Source: Maribacter sp. HTCC2170 (GTDB lineage: Bacteria; Bacteroidota; Bacteroidia; Flavobacteriales; Flavobacteriaceae). From it: DNA of 64,000 nt. Both the position numbers and the translations under genes were made by a program. The stretch lies in the NCBI RefSeq assembly GCF_000153165.2, contig NC_014472.1, forward strand, positions 617,501-681,500, read 5' to 3'. The number at the start of each line of letters is the position of its first letter. The stretch's first letter is position 1. The notes beneath the pieces were generated by a model. The model saw only the letters and a list, made by a program, of their open reading frames with translations. It was not told where the DNA came from and did not search any database. Of this stretch, positions 57,877 through 64,000 are shown one piece after another.

Positions 57877-58357
57877 TTATTCTCGTTGTATTGGAATCCA
57901 AATTTCTTCTTCAGAATTTGGATCATTGTTCTTGTACTTTTCGCCTAACACTTCAAAATGAGGTCTGTGATCAAGTTTGTATTCTGAGTTTGGTAACCAA
58001 GATGTATAAATGTATTGAATAAACTTGTGGACCTCACTAGAACCTTTGTAATCAAAAACGGCATATAAACCTTCAGATGATAAACAGTTCCATGCCATCC
58101 GGAACATCAGTGTTTTCATCAATCTCAATTAAGGCCCATTTAACAAATTCAGTTAATGGATTAAAACTATCGAAATAAGATTTCGGATAAACTTGCAATG
58201 AATATTTATCATCTGAAGTTTTATACCCCATTTTGATCAATTTAGGCATGACACTGCTCCATAATTCAAAAGTTCTGTTATTCACCAATGACATTCCAAT
58301 ACTTACGCCAGCCAATTTCTTTGGCGGCAACGTCGCTATTCTTGGTTCCAAGCCCAT
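57877..58357 (-). pseudogene. GyrI-like small-molecule-binding domain protein, frameshifted
   Basis: Reading from ATG 58357: GLEPRIATLPPKKLAGVSIGMSL... VPDGMELFII then TGA; the next frame continues SEGLYAVFDYKGSSEVHKFIQYIYTSWLPNSEYKLDHRPHFEVLG to NDPNSEEEIWIPI and stop. Together they make a standard GyrI-like (AraC effector-binding) protein. The break is near 58075-58080: two bases are missing, and adding them gives exactly 161 codons. Either the gene is broken or the sequence has an error. It starts four bases after the metallo-beta-lactamase stop codon, in the same transcript. Confidence 0.85.
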
Positions 58358-58361
58358 TAAT

Positions 58362-59096
58362 TCATTCTTGTTTAAATAATTCAATAGTATAGTCAAGTAG
58401 TCCAGCGTTCCCAGCTTCCCCATGCCCTGGTATTACAACCTCAACCTTCTTAAACTGTTTCTTGACATTTTCAACTGTTTTTGACCATGCTTGTACATCG
58501 GCATCTTCAAGGTTTCCTTTTCCGGCTCCAATCGACTTTACCAAGCACCCTCCAAACAACACTTTTTCCGAAGAAAAGTATCCCACAATATTATCCGAGG
58601 TATGTCCTCCGCCAAAATACTGGCTTACAACCTTTTTGTTCCCTACTTTTAGTTCTAGATACTTATCAAATCCGTTTTCTGGAACTACACCATTTTTCAT
58701 CAAATCAATGGTCATATTGGTCGCGTATGAAGGAATATTATTTTTATGAAACTCTTTTAAACCTCCAATACAATCAACATGAAAATGGGTTGCAACAACA
58801 GCATTGACCTGATATTTTAAATCGTTCTTTAACCAATTAAGTAATTCTACTGAAGCCACATCATTCGTAGGAGTATCGAAAACAATTGCCTCACCATTAT
58901 CAGTAACTATCATTCCTTTGCAAGGGACTTTCCCCCAGGTATCAGTCTCAAGGTATGAGATATGTACATAGGTATTTTCAGTTAATTGTTTAATTCTTAA
59001 ATTTTCGGATTCAAAAGAAGAATTAGTGCTGTTTTGAGCTTTACACCCAATAATTAGAATTAAAGAAACTAAGAAAAGAGTGTATTTGATTTTCAT
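58362..59096 (-). CDS. subclass B1 metallo-beta-lactamase, CfiA/CcrA-like lipoprotein
   Basis: 244 residues from ATG 59096. Lipobox LIIGC (Cys18), so anchored to a membrane like NDM enzymes. All B1 zinc ligands are present: His104, His106, Asp108 in THFHVDCIGG, His165 in FGGGHTSDN, Cys184 in LFGGCLVKS, and His225 in IPGHGEAG; Lys187 and Asn195 match the substrate-binding Lys and Asn. HFHVDCIGGL, YATNMTIDLMK, GGGHTSDNIV and KVLFGGC resemble CfiA/CcrA of Bacteroides. Predicted to hydrolyse beta-lactams including carbapenems; actual spectrum unknown. No mobile element is adjacent, suggesting an intrinsic gene. Confidence 0.92.
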   Translation of the reverse strand: MKIKYTLFLVSLILIIGCKAQNSTNSSFESENLRIKQLTENTYVHISYLETDTWGKVPCKGMIVTDNGEAIVFDTPTNDVASVELLNWLKNDLKYQVNAVVATHFHVDCIGGLKEFHKNNIPSYATNMTIDLMKNGVVPENGFDKYLELKVGNKKVVSQYFGGGHTSDNIVGYFSSEKVLFGGCLVKSIGAGKGNLEDADVQAWSKTVENVKKQFKKVEVVIPGHGEAGNAGLLDYTIELFKQE

Positions 59097-59168
59097 CTTT
59101 TGAGTTGACGGTTTTCTCTGGAAGAATTCAACCAGCAATTTACAGAATAAAAAAAGCAATAAATAAAA

Positions 59169-59192
59169 AAAGCCCTTACATTTCTGTTAGGG
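59169..59192 (-). terminator. cspA-type gene terminator
   Basis: AGCCCTTACA pairs with TGTTAGGGCT (one T-T mismatch), loop TTTC; a T7 run follows on the minus strand. Confidence 0.8.
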
Positions 59193-59222
59193 CTCCTATC
59201 TTAAAAAATTAAAAAGTATCTA

Positions 59223-59414
59223 TTAAATAACTTTTACGTTTACCGCATTTAATCCTTTATTACCTTCTTGTAGATCAAATTCAACTTCATCGCCTTCACG
59301 AATTTCGTCTACTAATCCAGATACGTGTACAAAATGATCTTTGTCAACGCCTTCTTCAGTTATAAAACCAAATCCTTTGGCGTTATTGAAGAACTTTACT
59401 GTTCCTTTGTTCAT
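59223..59414 (-). CDS. cold-shock domain protein (CspA family)
   Basis: 63 residues, a single cold-shock domain. RNP1 KGFGFI and RNP2-like HFVHVS are visible, together with the aromatic NKGTVKFFNN start. It binds single-stranded RNA/DNA and acts as a chaperone. The leader is short (about 30 bases), so it lacks the long regulatory leader of E. coli cspA. Monocistronic with promoter and terminator. Confidence 0.95.
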   Translation of the reverse strand: MNKGTVKFFNNAKGFGFITEEGVDKDHFVHVSGLVDEIREGDEVEFDLQEGNKGLNAVNVKVI

Positions 59415-59447
59415 TGTTAAAATTTAAATTAATTACTTATCGTAAAA

Positions 59448-59455
59448 CAAATATA
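59448..59455 (-). promoter_or_regulatory. -7 element (TATATTTG) of the cold-shock gene
   Basis: TAnnTTTG match 34-41 bases before the ATG; no well spaced TTG upstream. Confidence 0.45.
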
Positions 59456-59544
59456 GTGCCAATAAATGTAACCATGGCCTTTTTAAATCGTAATGTGCTG
59501 TAAATAAATAATTTATGCTGTTTTTATTGACATAAGAACTAAAA

Positions 59545-60849
59545 CTATTGTGGATTATCAGCTTTCAAAGAACCGACCGCCATAAAAATCATGAAAGTAA
59601 GACCTAAATAGCCCAATAGTTTATACGACCCAAAAGTTGAAAAACACAAACTAAAGATAGGAGGTGCCAAAGCGCTTGCTAAAATGAGAAACCCCATTAT
59701 CTTACCTGTAATGGCACCAAGGTTATTCCGCCCAAAAAACCGGGGCCAAACAATGGCGTTGAGAACGGCAAAGAATCCTCCCATAATTCCAAAGCCGGCA
59801 ATTAATAAGGGTATACCAAATGGAGTGGGTAAATACAAGAAACCAATTGAAGCTACGATACCTCCCAAAATCATCAAATACAAATACCATTTTAGTTGTA
59901 AGTAATCGCTTAAAAAATTAAATATTGTAGAAATAGTTACTGCCACTACCGACCCTGGCAAAAATATTGAAATAGCATCTGATTTTGGATAACCTTCACT
60001 GGCGAAAATAGATACGACGTGAAACGTAAGACCTGTTATAAAAAAACTATTAAAGGCCAGGATTAACCCGTACATCCAAAAAGCACGGGTTCCTTTTGCT
60101 TCTTTTAGCGTGAATTGCTTTCCTAGAGCCATTGAATCAACATCAGCTTCAATTACTTTCGAAGCTCCATCAGGTAATAGACCGTGATCTTCTGGTCTAT
60201 TCTTGTATAATTGCAACACAAAAAAACTAAATACTAAAAGACCCAATGCCAAGATTTTCCAGGTGACTTCCCAACTATTTCCTTCTATCAAATAATCAAT
60301 CCACAAAGGTGATGATGAAAATCCAAATGAAATGGCAACACTACTTACAGCATTGACCTTTCCCCTATTCTTATCGAACCAGATCATAATCATATTTCGT
60401 GAGGCCATGGTCAATACACCCTGTCCAGAAAAACGAAGCATAAAAAAAAGTATGGTCATGAGAACGAAAGGTACCGTCCAAGAATCCAAGTTCAAGAATT
60501 CCTTTATAAAATTGCTCATATTGGCCGACCAGGAGCACAACCAAAGTGAGAAGGCCAAGGTCAACGCCGCAAAAAAAGCAACATAACGAGCTCCATATTT
60601 ATCAAACCAGATACCCGCCCTGCCTATGACCAAAGCGCTTAGAATCGTGCCAATCATGTAAGAATTGCTAAACTGATTTCGCGATAAGCCTAGTGCATCC
60701 TTCACTGGGTCCGTAAAAACAGATACCCCTATTGTTTGTCCAGGAATACTAAAATAAATACCAATAGTACCGATAACCAATACCACGTAACCATAAAAGA
60801 CGGGACTTTTGGATGGGTTAACAATTGAAAAACGATTTGGCCTGGACAT
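59545..60849 (-). CDS. MFS transporter, OFA (oxalate/formate antiporter-like) family
   Basis: 434 residues with 12 predicted helices. The first helices carry YGYVVLVIGTIGIYF and, in the loop 2-3, GRAGIWFDKYGARY (the MFS motif GxxxDxxGxR). A central cytoplasmic loop follows with NRPEDHGLLPDG, which is typical of OFA-like carriers. Cargo is probably a monocarboxylate or similar anion, but not proven. No enzyme gene is cotranscribed; the neighbour NIPSNAP gene is divergent. Confidence 0.87.
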   Translation of the reverse strand: MSRPNRFSIVNPSKSPVFYGYVVLVIGTIGIYFSIPGQTIGVSVFTDPVKDALGLSRNQFSNSYMIGTILSALVIGRAGIWFDKYGARYVAFFAALTLAFSLWLCSWSANMSNFIKEFLNLDSWTVPFVLMTILFFMLRFSGQGVLTMASRNMIMIWFDKNRGKVNAVSSVAISFGFSSSPLWIDYLIEGNSWEVTWKILALGLLVFSFFVLQLYKNRPEDHGLLPDGASKVIEADVDSMALGKQFTLKEAKGTRAFWMYGLILAFNSFFITGLTFHVVSIFASEGYPKSDAISIFLPGSVVAVTISTIFNFLSDYLQLKWYLYLMILGGIVASIGFLYLPTPFGIPLLIAGFGIMGGFFAVLNAIVWPRFFGRNNLGAITGKIMGFLILASALAPPIFSLCFSTFGSYKLLGYLGLTFMIFMAVGSLKADNPQ

Positions 60850-60979
60850 GATTATTAAGTAATAAGCGAATGTACATATTTAGATCTGCAGAGGTGAAGC
60901 TAGGTAGTTCTTTTAATGAAAAAATAGGAATTATGCATAATCATGAGTAAGTTTGAATGAACCACTTAGCATTAAGAAA

Positions 60980-61771
60980 ATGAAAATAAATTCCTTCTTC
61001 AAGACCCTAACATTAGCATTGTTCTTGCTAGGAACTGTAACAATCATCCACGCTCAAAATCAACAAAAGGAATATTATCAGCTCCAAACATATACTCTTG
61101 CAAATGAGAAGCAGGAATCAATGACGGATGCTTATTTGAAAAATGCTTATTTACCAGCACTAAAAAGAATGGGAATTCAGAATGTTGGCGTGTTTAAAAT
61201 GCATTCGAACAACTATGTTCTATCTAATAAAATCTATGTCTTGATTCCGTTTTCCTCTCTGGACAAACTTTACGGCTTGGAACAAGACTTGCACAAAGAT
61301 GAATTATACAATGAATCAGGAAAAGAATACATTTTGGCATCTTATAAACAGCCACCCTATGAAAGATTGAATTCAACTATCTTGTTGGCTTTTGATGATA
61401 TGCCAAAAATGGCTCCTTCAAAAGTCGAAGGATCAAGAAAAGATAGAATATACGAGTTAAGGAGTTATGAGTCGCCAACGAAGACTATTTTCAAAAATAA
61501 AGTTGATATGTTCAACGCGGGAGGTGAAGTCACTCTTTTTGAGGAATTAGGATTTAATGCAGTTTTTTATGCGGAAGTGCTTTCAGGAGACAAAATGCCC
61601 AATTTAATGTACATGACCACCTTTACAAATAAAGAAAGCAGAGATAAACATTGGGATGCTTTTAGAGTTGCCCCAAAATGGAAAGAGTTATCTTCAATGT
61701 CTAAATACCAAAATAATGTTTCTCATATAGACATTACATTCCTATATCCTACGGAGTATTCTGACTATTAA
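60980..61771 (+). CDS. NIPSNAP family secreted protein
   Basis: 263 residues from ATG 60980; a TTG nine codons upstream is unneeded. Signal peptide cut after IHAQ. Two dimeric alpha+beta-barrel-like NIPSNAP repeats: YYQLQTYTLANEKQ in the first half and RIYELRSYESPTKT in the second, the latter ending in HWDAFRVAPKWKEL. The family is common in Bacteroidota in carbohydrate or redox contexts; function unknown. Its stop codon shares bases with the stop of the convergent OmpA-family gene (TTAA). Confidence 0.87.
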   Translation: MKINSFFKTLTLALFLLGTVTIIHAQNQQKEYYQLQTYTLANEKQESMTDAYLKNAYLPALKRMGIQNVGVFKMHSNNYVLSNKIYVLIPFSSLDKLYGLEQDLHKDELYNESGKEYILASYKQPPYERLNSTILLAFDDMPKMAPSKVEGSRKDRIYELRSYESPTKTIFKNKVDMFNAGGEVTLFEELGFNAVFYAEVLSGDKMPNLMYMTTFTNKESRDKHWDAFRVAPKWKELSSMSKYQNNVSHIDITFLYPTEYSDY

Positions 61772-62898
61772 TGATCTATTTTTTTGTTGGAGAGAACAAA
61801 CTCAACACGTCTGTTCATCTTTCTACCATTCTCGGAAGCGTTGCTAGCGATTGGTTCCGAGCTCCCTTTTCCCGTTGACTTTATCCGATTTGAAGATAGA
61901 CCAAGTTCAACGAAATAATTAGCAACAGATTTTGCCCTTAATTTTGATAATTCAAGGTTATAACTCTCTGCGCCAACGGAATCAGTATGGCCGTAGATGG
62001 AAATAGATAAACTTGAGTCATTCTCTAAAATTCGGTAGACCCGATCCAATTCATTTTTGGCTTGTCCAAGTAAATCGTATTTGTCGAAATGAAATAAGAC
62101 ATTTTCAAATAAGTGAGTTTCATTCAACACAATTAAGTTTCTATCATTATTCCTAATCGCCGTTGGGTTTTGAACAAAATCAGCAGGCTCAGCCGATTCC
62201 AGAAGTACCATATCTATATAATAATAAGAACCTTGTTTTGCATTACGCTTTGTCTTAAATCTTCTCGTTCGCTTATTATTCTTGAAATTTCCCAGGGTAA
62301 TATAGTTTTCGGTGCCCTTTGCATTAAATCGTTTTTCAAGCAGAACCCACTCTTTGGTATCCTCTAAGAAATTTGAAGAGCTAATTTCCAGAGTGTTGTA
62401 TTCATTTTTTTTATCCCTGTACAAATGCATTTTCGAGAGTTCTTTTCTAATGGGAAAATGTAATTTGTTTTCGGAAAACAATACCCCAAATTCTTTTATG
62501 GCAAAATCGGAACGCTCCGCAAGGCTTACATAAAAAGATATTTTATACTTTTTTCCTTTTTCCAAAGTTTGGGATAATTCCGCCTGCAGGTATTCACGAT
62601 AATCATCAGGGGCATAAAGATAGAGTCCCGCATAACCGACACCAAAATCGGCAGGCTGAGAACCATTGAAATTTTTTGGGGTTCCCATAGCTATACTGCA
62701 ACCGTTAAAGTAATCAGTTGATCCTATTGTTGGGGACGACCAATTTTGAACATCCGAATCAAAGTTGCCCAATTGATCAGGGCATTTATCGAATTTTTCA
62801 AAACTTGGGTTTTTGATAAGGTTTTGTGCAAAAGTATTAGGTGCGCATATCATGCACAAAACCAAAACTATATGTCTTATATGATTAAGCAAAAGCAC
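61768..62898 (-). CDS. OmpA-family outer-membrane protein with N-terminal jelly-roll-like domain
   Basis: 376 residues if started at GTG 62898, which gives a good signal peptide (LLNHIRHIVLVLCMICAPNTFAQ). The frame is open to a TTG at 62982, so the true start is uncertain. The mature N-terminal domain (NLIKNPSFEKFDKCPDQLGNF, GVGYAGLYLYAPD) looks like a carbohydrate-binding-type jelly roll. The C-terminal OmpA domain has FHFDKYDLL, ISIYGHTDSVGAESYNLELSKLRAKSV and NRRVEFVL, which binds peptidoglycan. It probably links surface material to the wall. Confidence 0.85.
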   Translation of the reverse strand: MLLLNHIRHIVLVLCMICAPNTFAQNLIKNPSFEKFDKCPDQLGNFDSDVQNWSSPTIGSTDYFNGCSIAMGTPKNFNGSQPADFGVGYAGLYLYAPDDYREYLQAELSQTLEKGKKYKISFYVSLAERSDFAIKEFGVLFSENKLHFPIRKELSKMHLYRDKKNEYNTLEISSSNFLEDTKEWVLLEKRFNAKGTENYITLGNFKNNKRTRRFKTKRNAKQGSYYYIDMVLLESAEPADFVQNPTAIRNNDRNLIVLNETHLFENVLFHFDKYDLLGQAKNELDRVYRILENDSSLSISIYGHTDSVGAESYNLELSKLRAKSVANYFVELGLSSNRIKSTGKGSSEPIASNASENGRKMNRRVEFVLSNKKIDH

Positions 62899-63065
62899 CT
62901 TAATTTGATATATCACTTCTAAAGTAACAAATTCCAATTGAGCTATGGTATAATCATATTTGTATGTTAAATAGAATCCCAAATGATTGACCTTTCAAAC
63001 AATTCCAGCAGATTAACATGAACTATAGGTTTCGAATAAATTCAATCTTGATAGGCGGTAATCTT

Positions 63066-64000
63066 CTAAAAATCAAATTTATAAGTAGCACCACCTAGAA
63101 TTTGGAAGCCTTGAACAGGATAATTCGCCCATTTTTGATAATTGTTATTTGCAATATTAGCGGCCTTCACAAAAATTGATAGTTGGTCATTTACCCTATA
63201 ACCAACATGAGCATTGGCATCAAAATAACTATCCAGGATTATTCGTGTAGCATCTATACCGGTCGGGGGCGGATTTTGAACCACTATAGTAGAAAAATCC
63301 TCGCGTTCGCCAATATAAAATAGATTGACTCCCATGTACCATTGTTCATTTATTTGATAATCCATGAACAAGGAACCTTTTAAATTGGGCAAATTCCATG
63401 CTGGGTTATTGGTCTCAGTATCATACTCATAAACCTCGGCATTTATTCCTAAAGTAAAATTTCGATTTACATCAATATTTAGTTCACCAAACAGTCCCAA
63501 CGTTTTTATATCATCATAAAAAACCTCGAAAGAATTACCAAAATAATACCCTTTTTCATCATTCCTAAAACTGTTTTGAGGATTTAACTTGAACAACGGA
63601 CTACGATTCTCGGCCGTATACGAGCCTTTTATATTATAACTTAAATTGGGTAATAACTGGCCTTTTAAACCTATATAAGCATCGTATTGTGAATCTGTAG
63701 GCTGAATATCAAGTGTTGGGGAAATAAAAGGGTTATCCTCTACAAAACCATGATATGAATTTTGTTTCAATTCACCTTCAATACCTCCATAAGCGATAAC
63801 CGTATCATCCAATAATCGATACGAAGCCGTTACGGCCGGGTAGACATAAAAATTGCTTTCGCTGTTTTCCATATCGAGTCCGTAAACAATATTAACCCCA
63901 AGGTTTAGCGTAAGATCATCTCTTAACATACTCAAGGTTGGGTTAAGTCCTACTTGAAAGTTACTGTACTTAATTTCACCCGCATTTGATATACTATTTA
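63066..64000 (-). CDS. TonB-dependent receptor, C-terminal part (partial)
   Basis: The frame is open to the right edge, with at least 310 residues visible. Beta-barrel strands with alternating aromatic residues (YVYPAVTASYRLLDD, YGGIEGELKQN, YFGNSFEVFYDD, GVNLFYIGERED) and a classic end LSIFVKAANIANNNYQKWANYPVQGFQILGGATYKFDF, with aromatic C-terminus, are typical of TonB-dependent outer-membrane receptors. The plug domain and TonB box lie outside the window, so the ligand cannot be inferred. Confidence 0.8.
   Translation of the reverse strand, partial: NSISNAGEIKYSNFQVGLNPTLSMLRDDLTLNLGVNIVYGLDMENSESNFYVYPAVTASYRLLDDTVIAYGGIEGELKQNSYHGFVEDNPFISPTLDIQPTDSQYDAYIGLKGQLLPNLSYNIKGSYTAENRSPLFKLNPQNSFRNDEKGYYFGNSFEVFYDDIKTLGLFGELNIDVNRNFTLGINAEVYEYDTETNNPAWNLPNLKGSLFMDYQINEQWYMGVNLFYIGEREDFSTIVVQNPPPTGIDATRIILDSYFDANAHVGYRVNDQLSIFVKAANIANNNYQKWANYPVQGFQILGGATYKFDF

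Noticed and set aside
58073-58423. N-terminal 22 residues of the 116-residue GyrI-like frame upstream of 58357
   Set aside because: This part overlaps the C-terminal coding sequence of the beta-lactamase; the family N-terminus begins at about GLEPRIATLP, so ATG 58357 is the better start.

Overview
The window is a chromosomal stretch from a marine-type member of the Flavobacteriaceae (Bacteroidota). This rests on the AT-rich sequence, type IX secretion (type B) C-terminal domains, a fused SecDF, short lipoproteins, promoters of the form TTG-N19/20-TAnnTTTG, CfiA-like and GPH-type genes, and families typical of the phylum (DUF1599, DUF4293, DUF2911, DUF6588, BT_3928-like). No rRNA, CRISPR array, insertion sequence, phage or recognisable defence island is visible.

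Layout. 1-3.7 kb: accessory genes on the + strand (end of an unknown gene, GH16 lipoprotein, methyltransferase, small lipoprotein, amidohydrolase) separated by spacers with hairpin-like or related motifs. 3.7-7.2 kb: a DASS anion transporter, a decayed YeeE/YedE fragment, a DUF2490 protein and an intact split YeeE/YedE sulfur-transport pair. 7.2-12.2 kb (-): a beta-glucan/cellobiose cluster of cellobiose phosphorylase (GH94), a GPH sugar transporter with an unusual 90-residue insertion, and a laminarinase-type GH16 lipoprotein that overlaps clpS. 12.2-20.7 kb: housekeeping (clpS, prmA, tpiA, DoxX-like, DUF1599, folP-cdaA, MsbA-like ABC exporter, truA, phosphodiesterase). 20.8-27.6 kb: DUF4293, rho, an uncharacterised lipoprotein plus two tandem seven-helix membrane paralogues, rpsT, two tRNA-Glu genes and proS. 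27.7-34 kb: a Gly/Tyr- and Ser/Arg-rich lipoprotein, an OmpP1/FadL-type porin and two tandem T9SS type B cell-surface proteins. 34-40 kb: folE, cysS, yidD, lgt, DUF192, GNAT, ModF-like ATPase. 40-46.8 kb: a decayed and an intact STAS-like gene, secDF, mdh, a small lipoprotein and a DUF6588 protein. 46.8-54.5 kb: gyrB, asnB, DUF2911, M20 peptidase, a small secreted protein and a NYN nuclease-like protein. 54.6-64 kb: tricorn-like S41 protease, frameshifted GyrI-like gene, CfiA-like subclass B1 metallo-beta-lactamase, cold-shock protein, OFA-type MFS transporter, NIPSNAP protein, OmpA-family protein and the 3' end of a TonB-dependent receptor.

How genes work together. GH16, the GPH symporter and cellobiose phosphorylase form a plausible route from beta-glucan oligosaccharides to glucose-1-phosphate. 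No SusC/SusD pair or regulator lies next to them, but a pair of overlapping inverted repeats sits at the promoter of the transporter-phosphorylase operon. folP-cdaA, lgt-DUF192-GNAT and prmA-clpS are compact units. The best candidates for undescribed biology are the lipoprotein/tandem 7-TM module (23.2-25.4 kb), the GY/SR-rich lipoprotein, the transporter insertion and the two gene remnants that show recent decay of duplicated genes. I did not find a complete new multi-gene system that I could defend from sequence alone.
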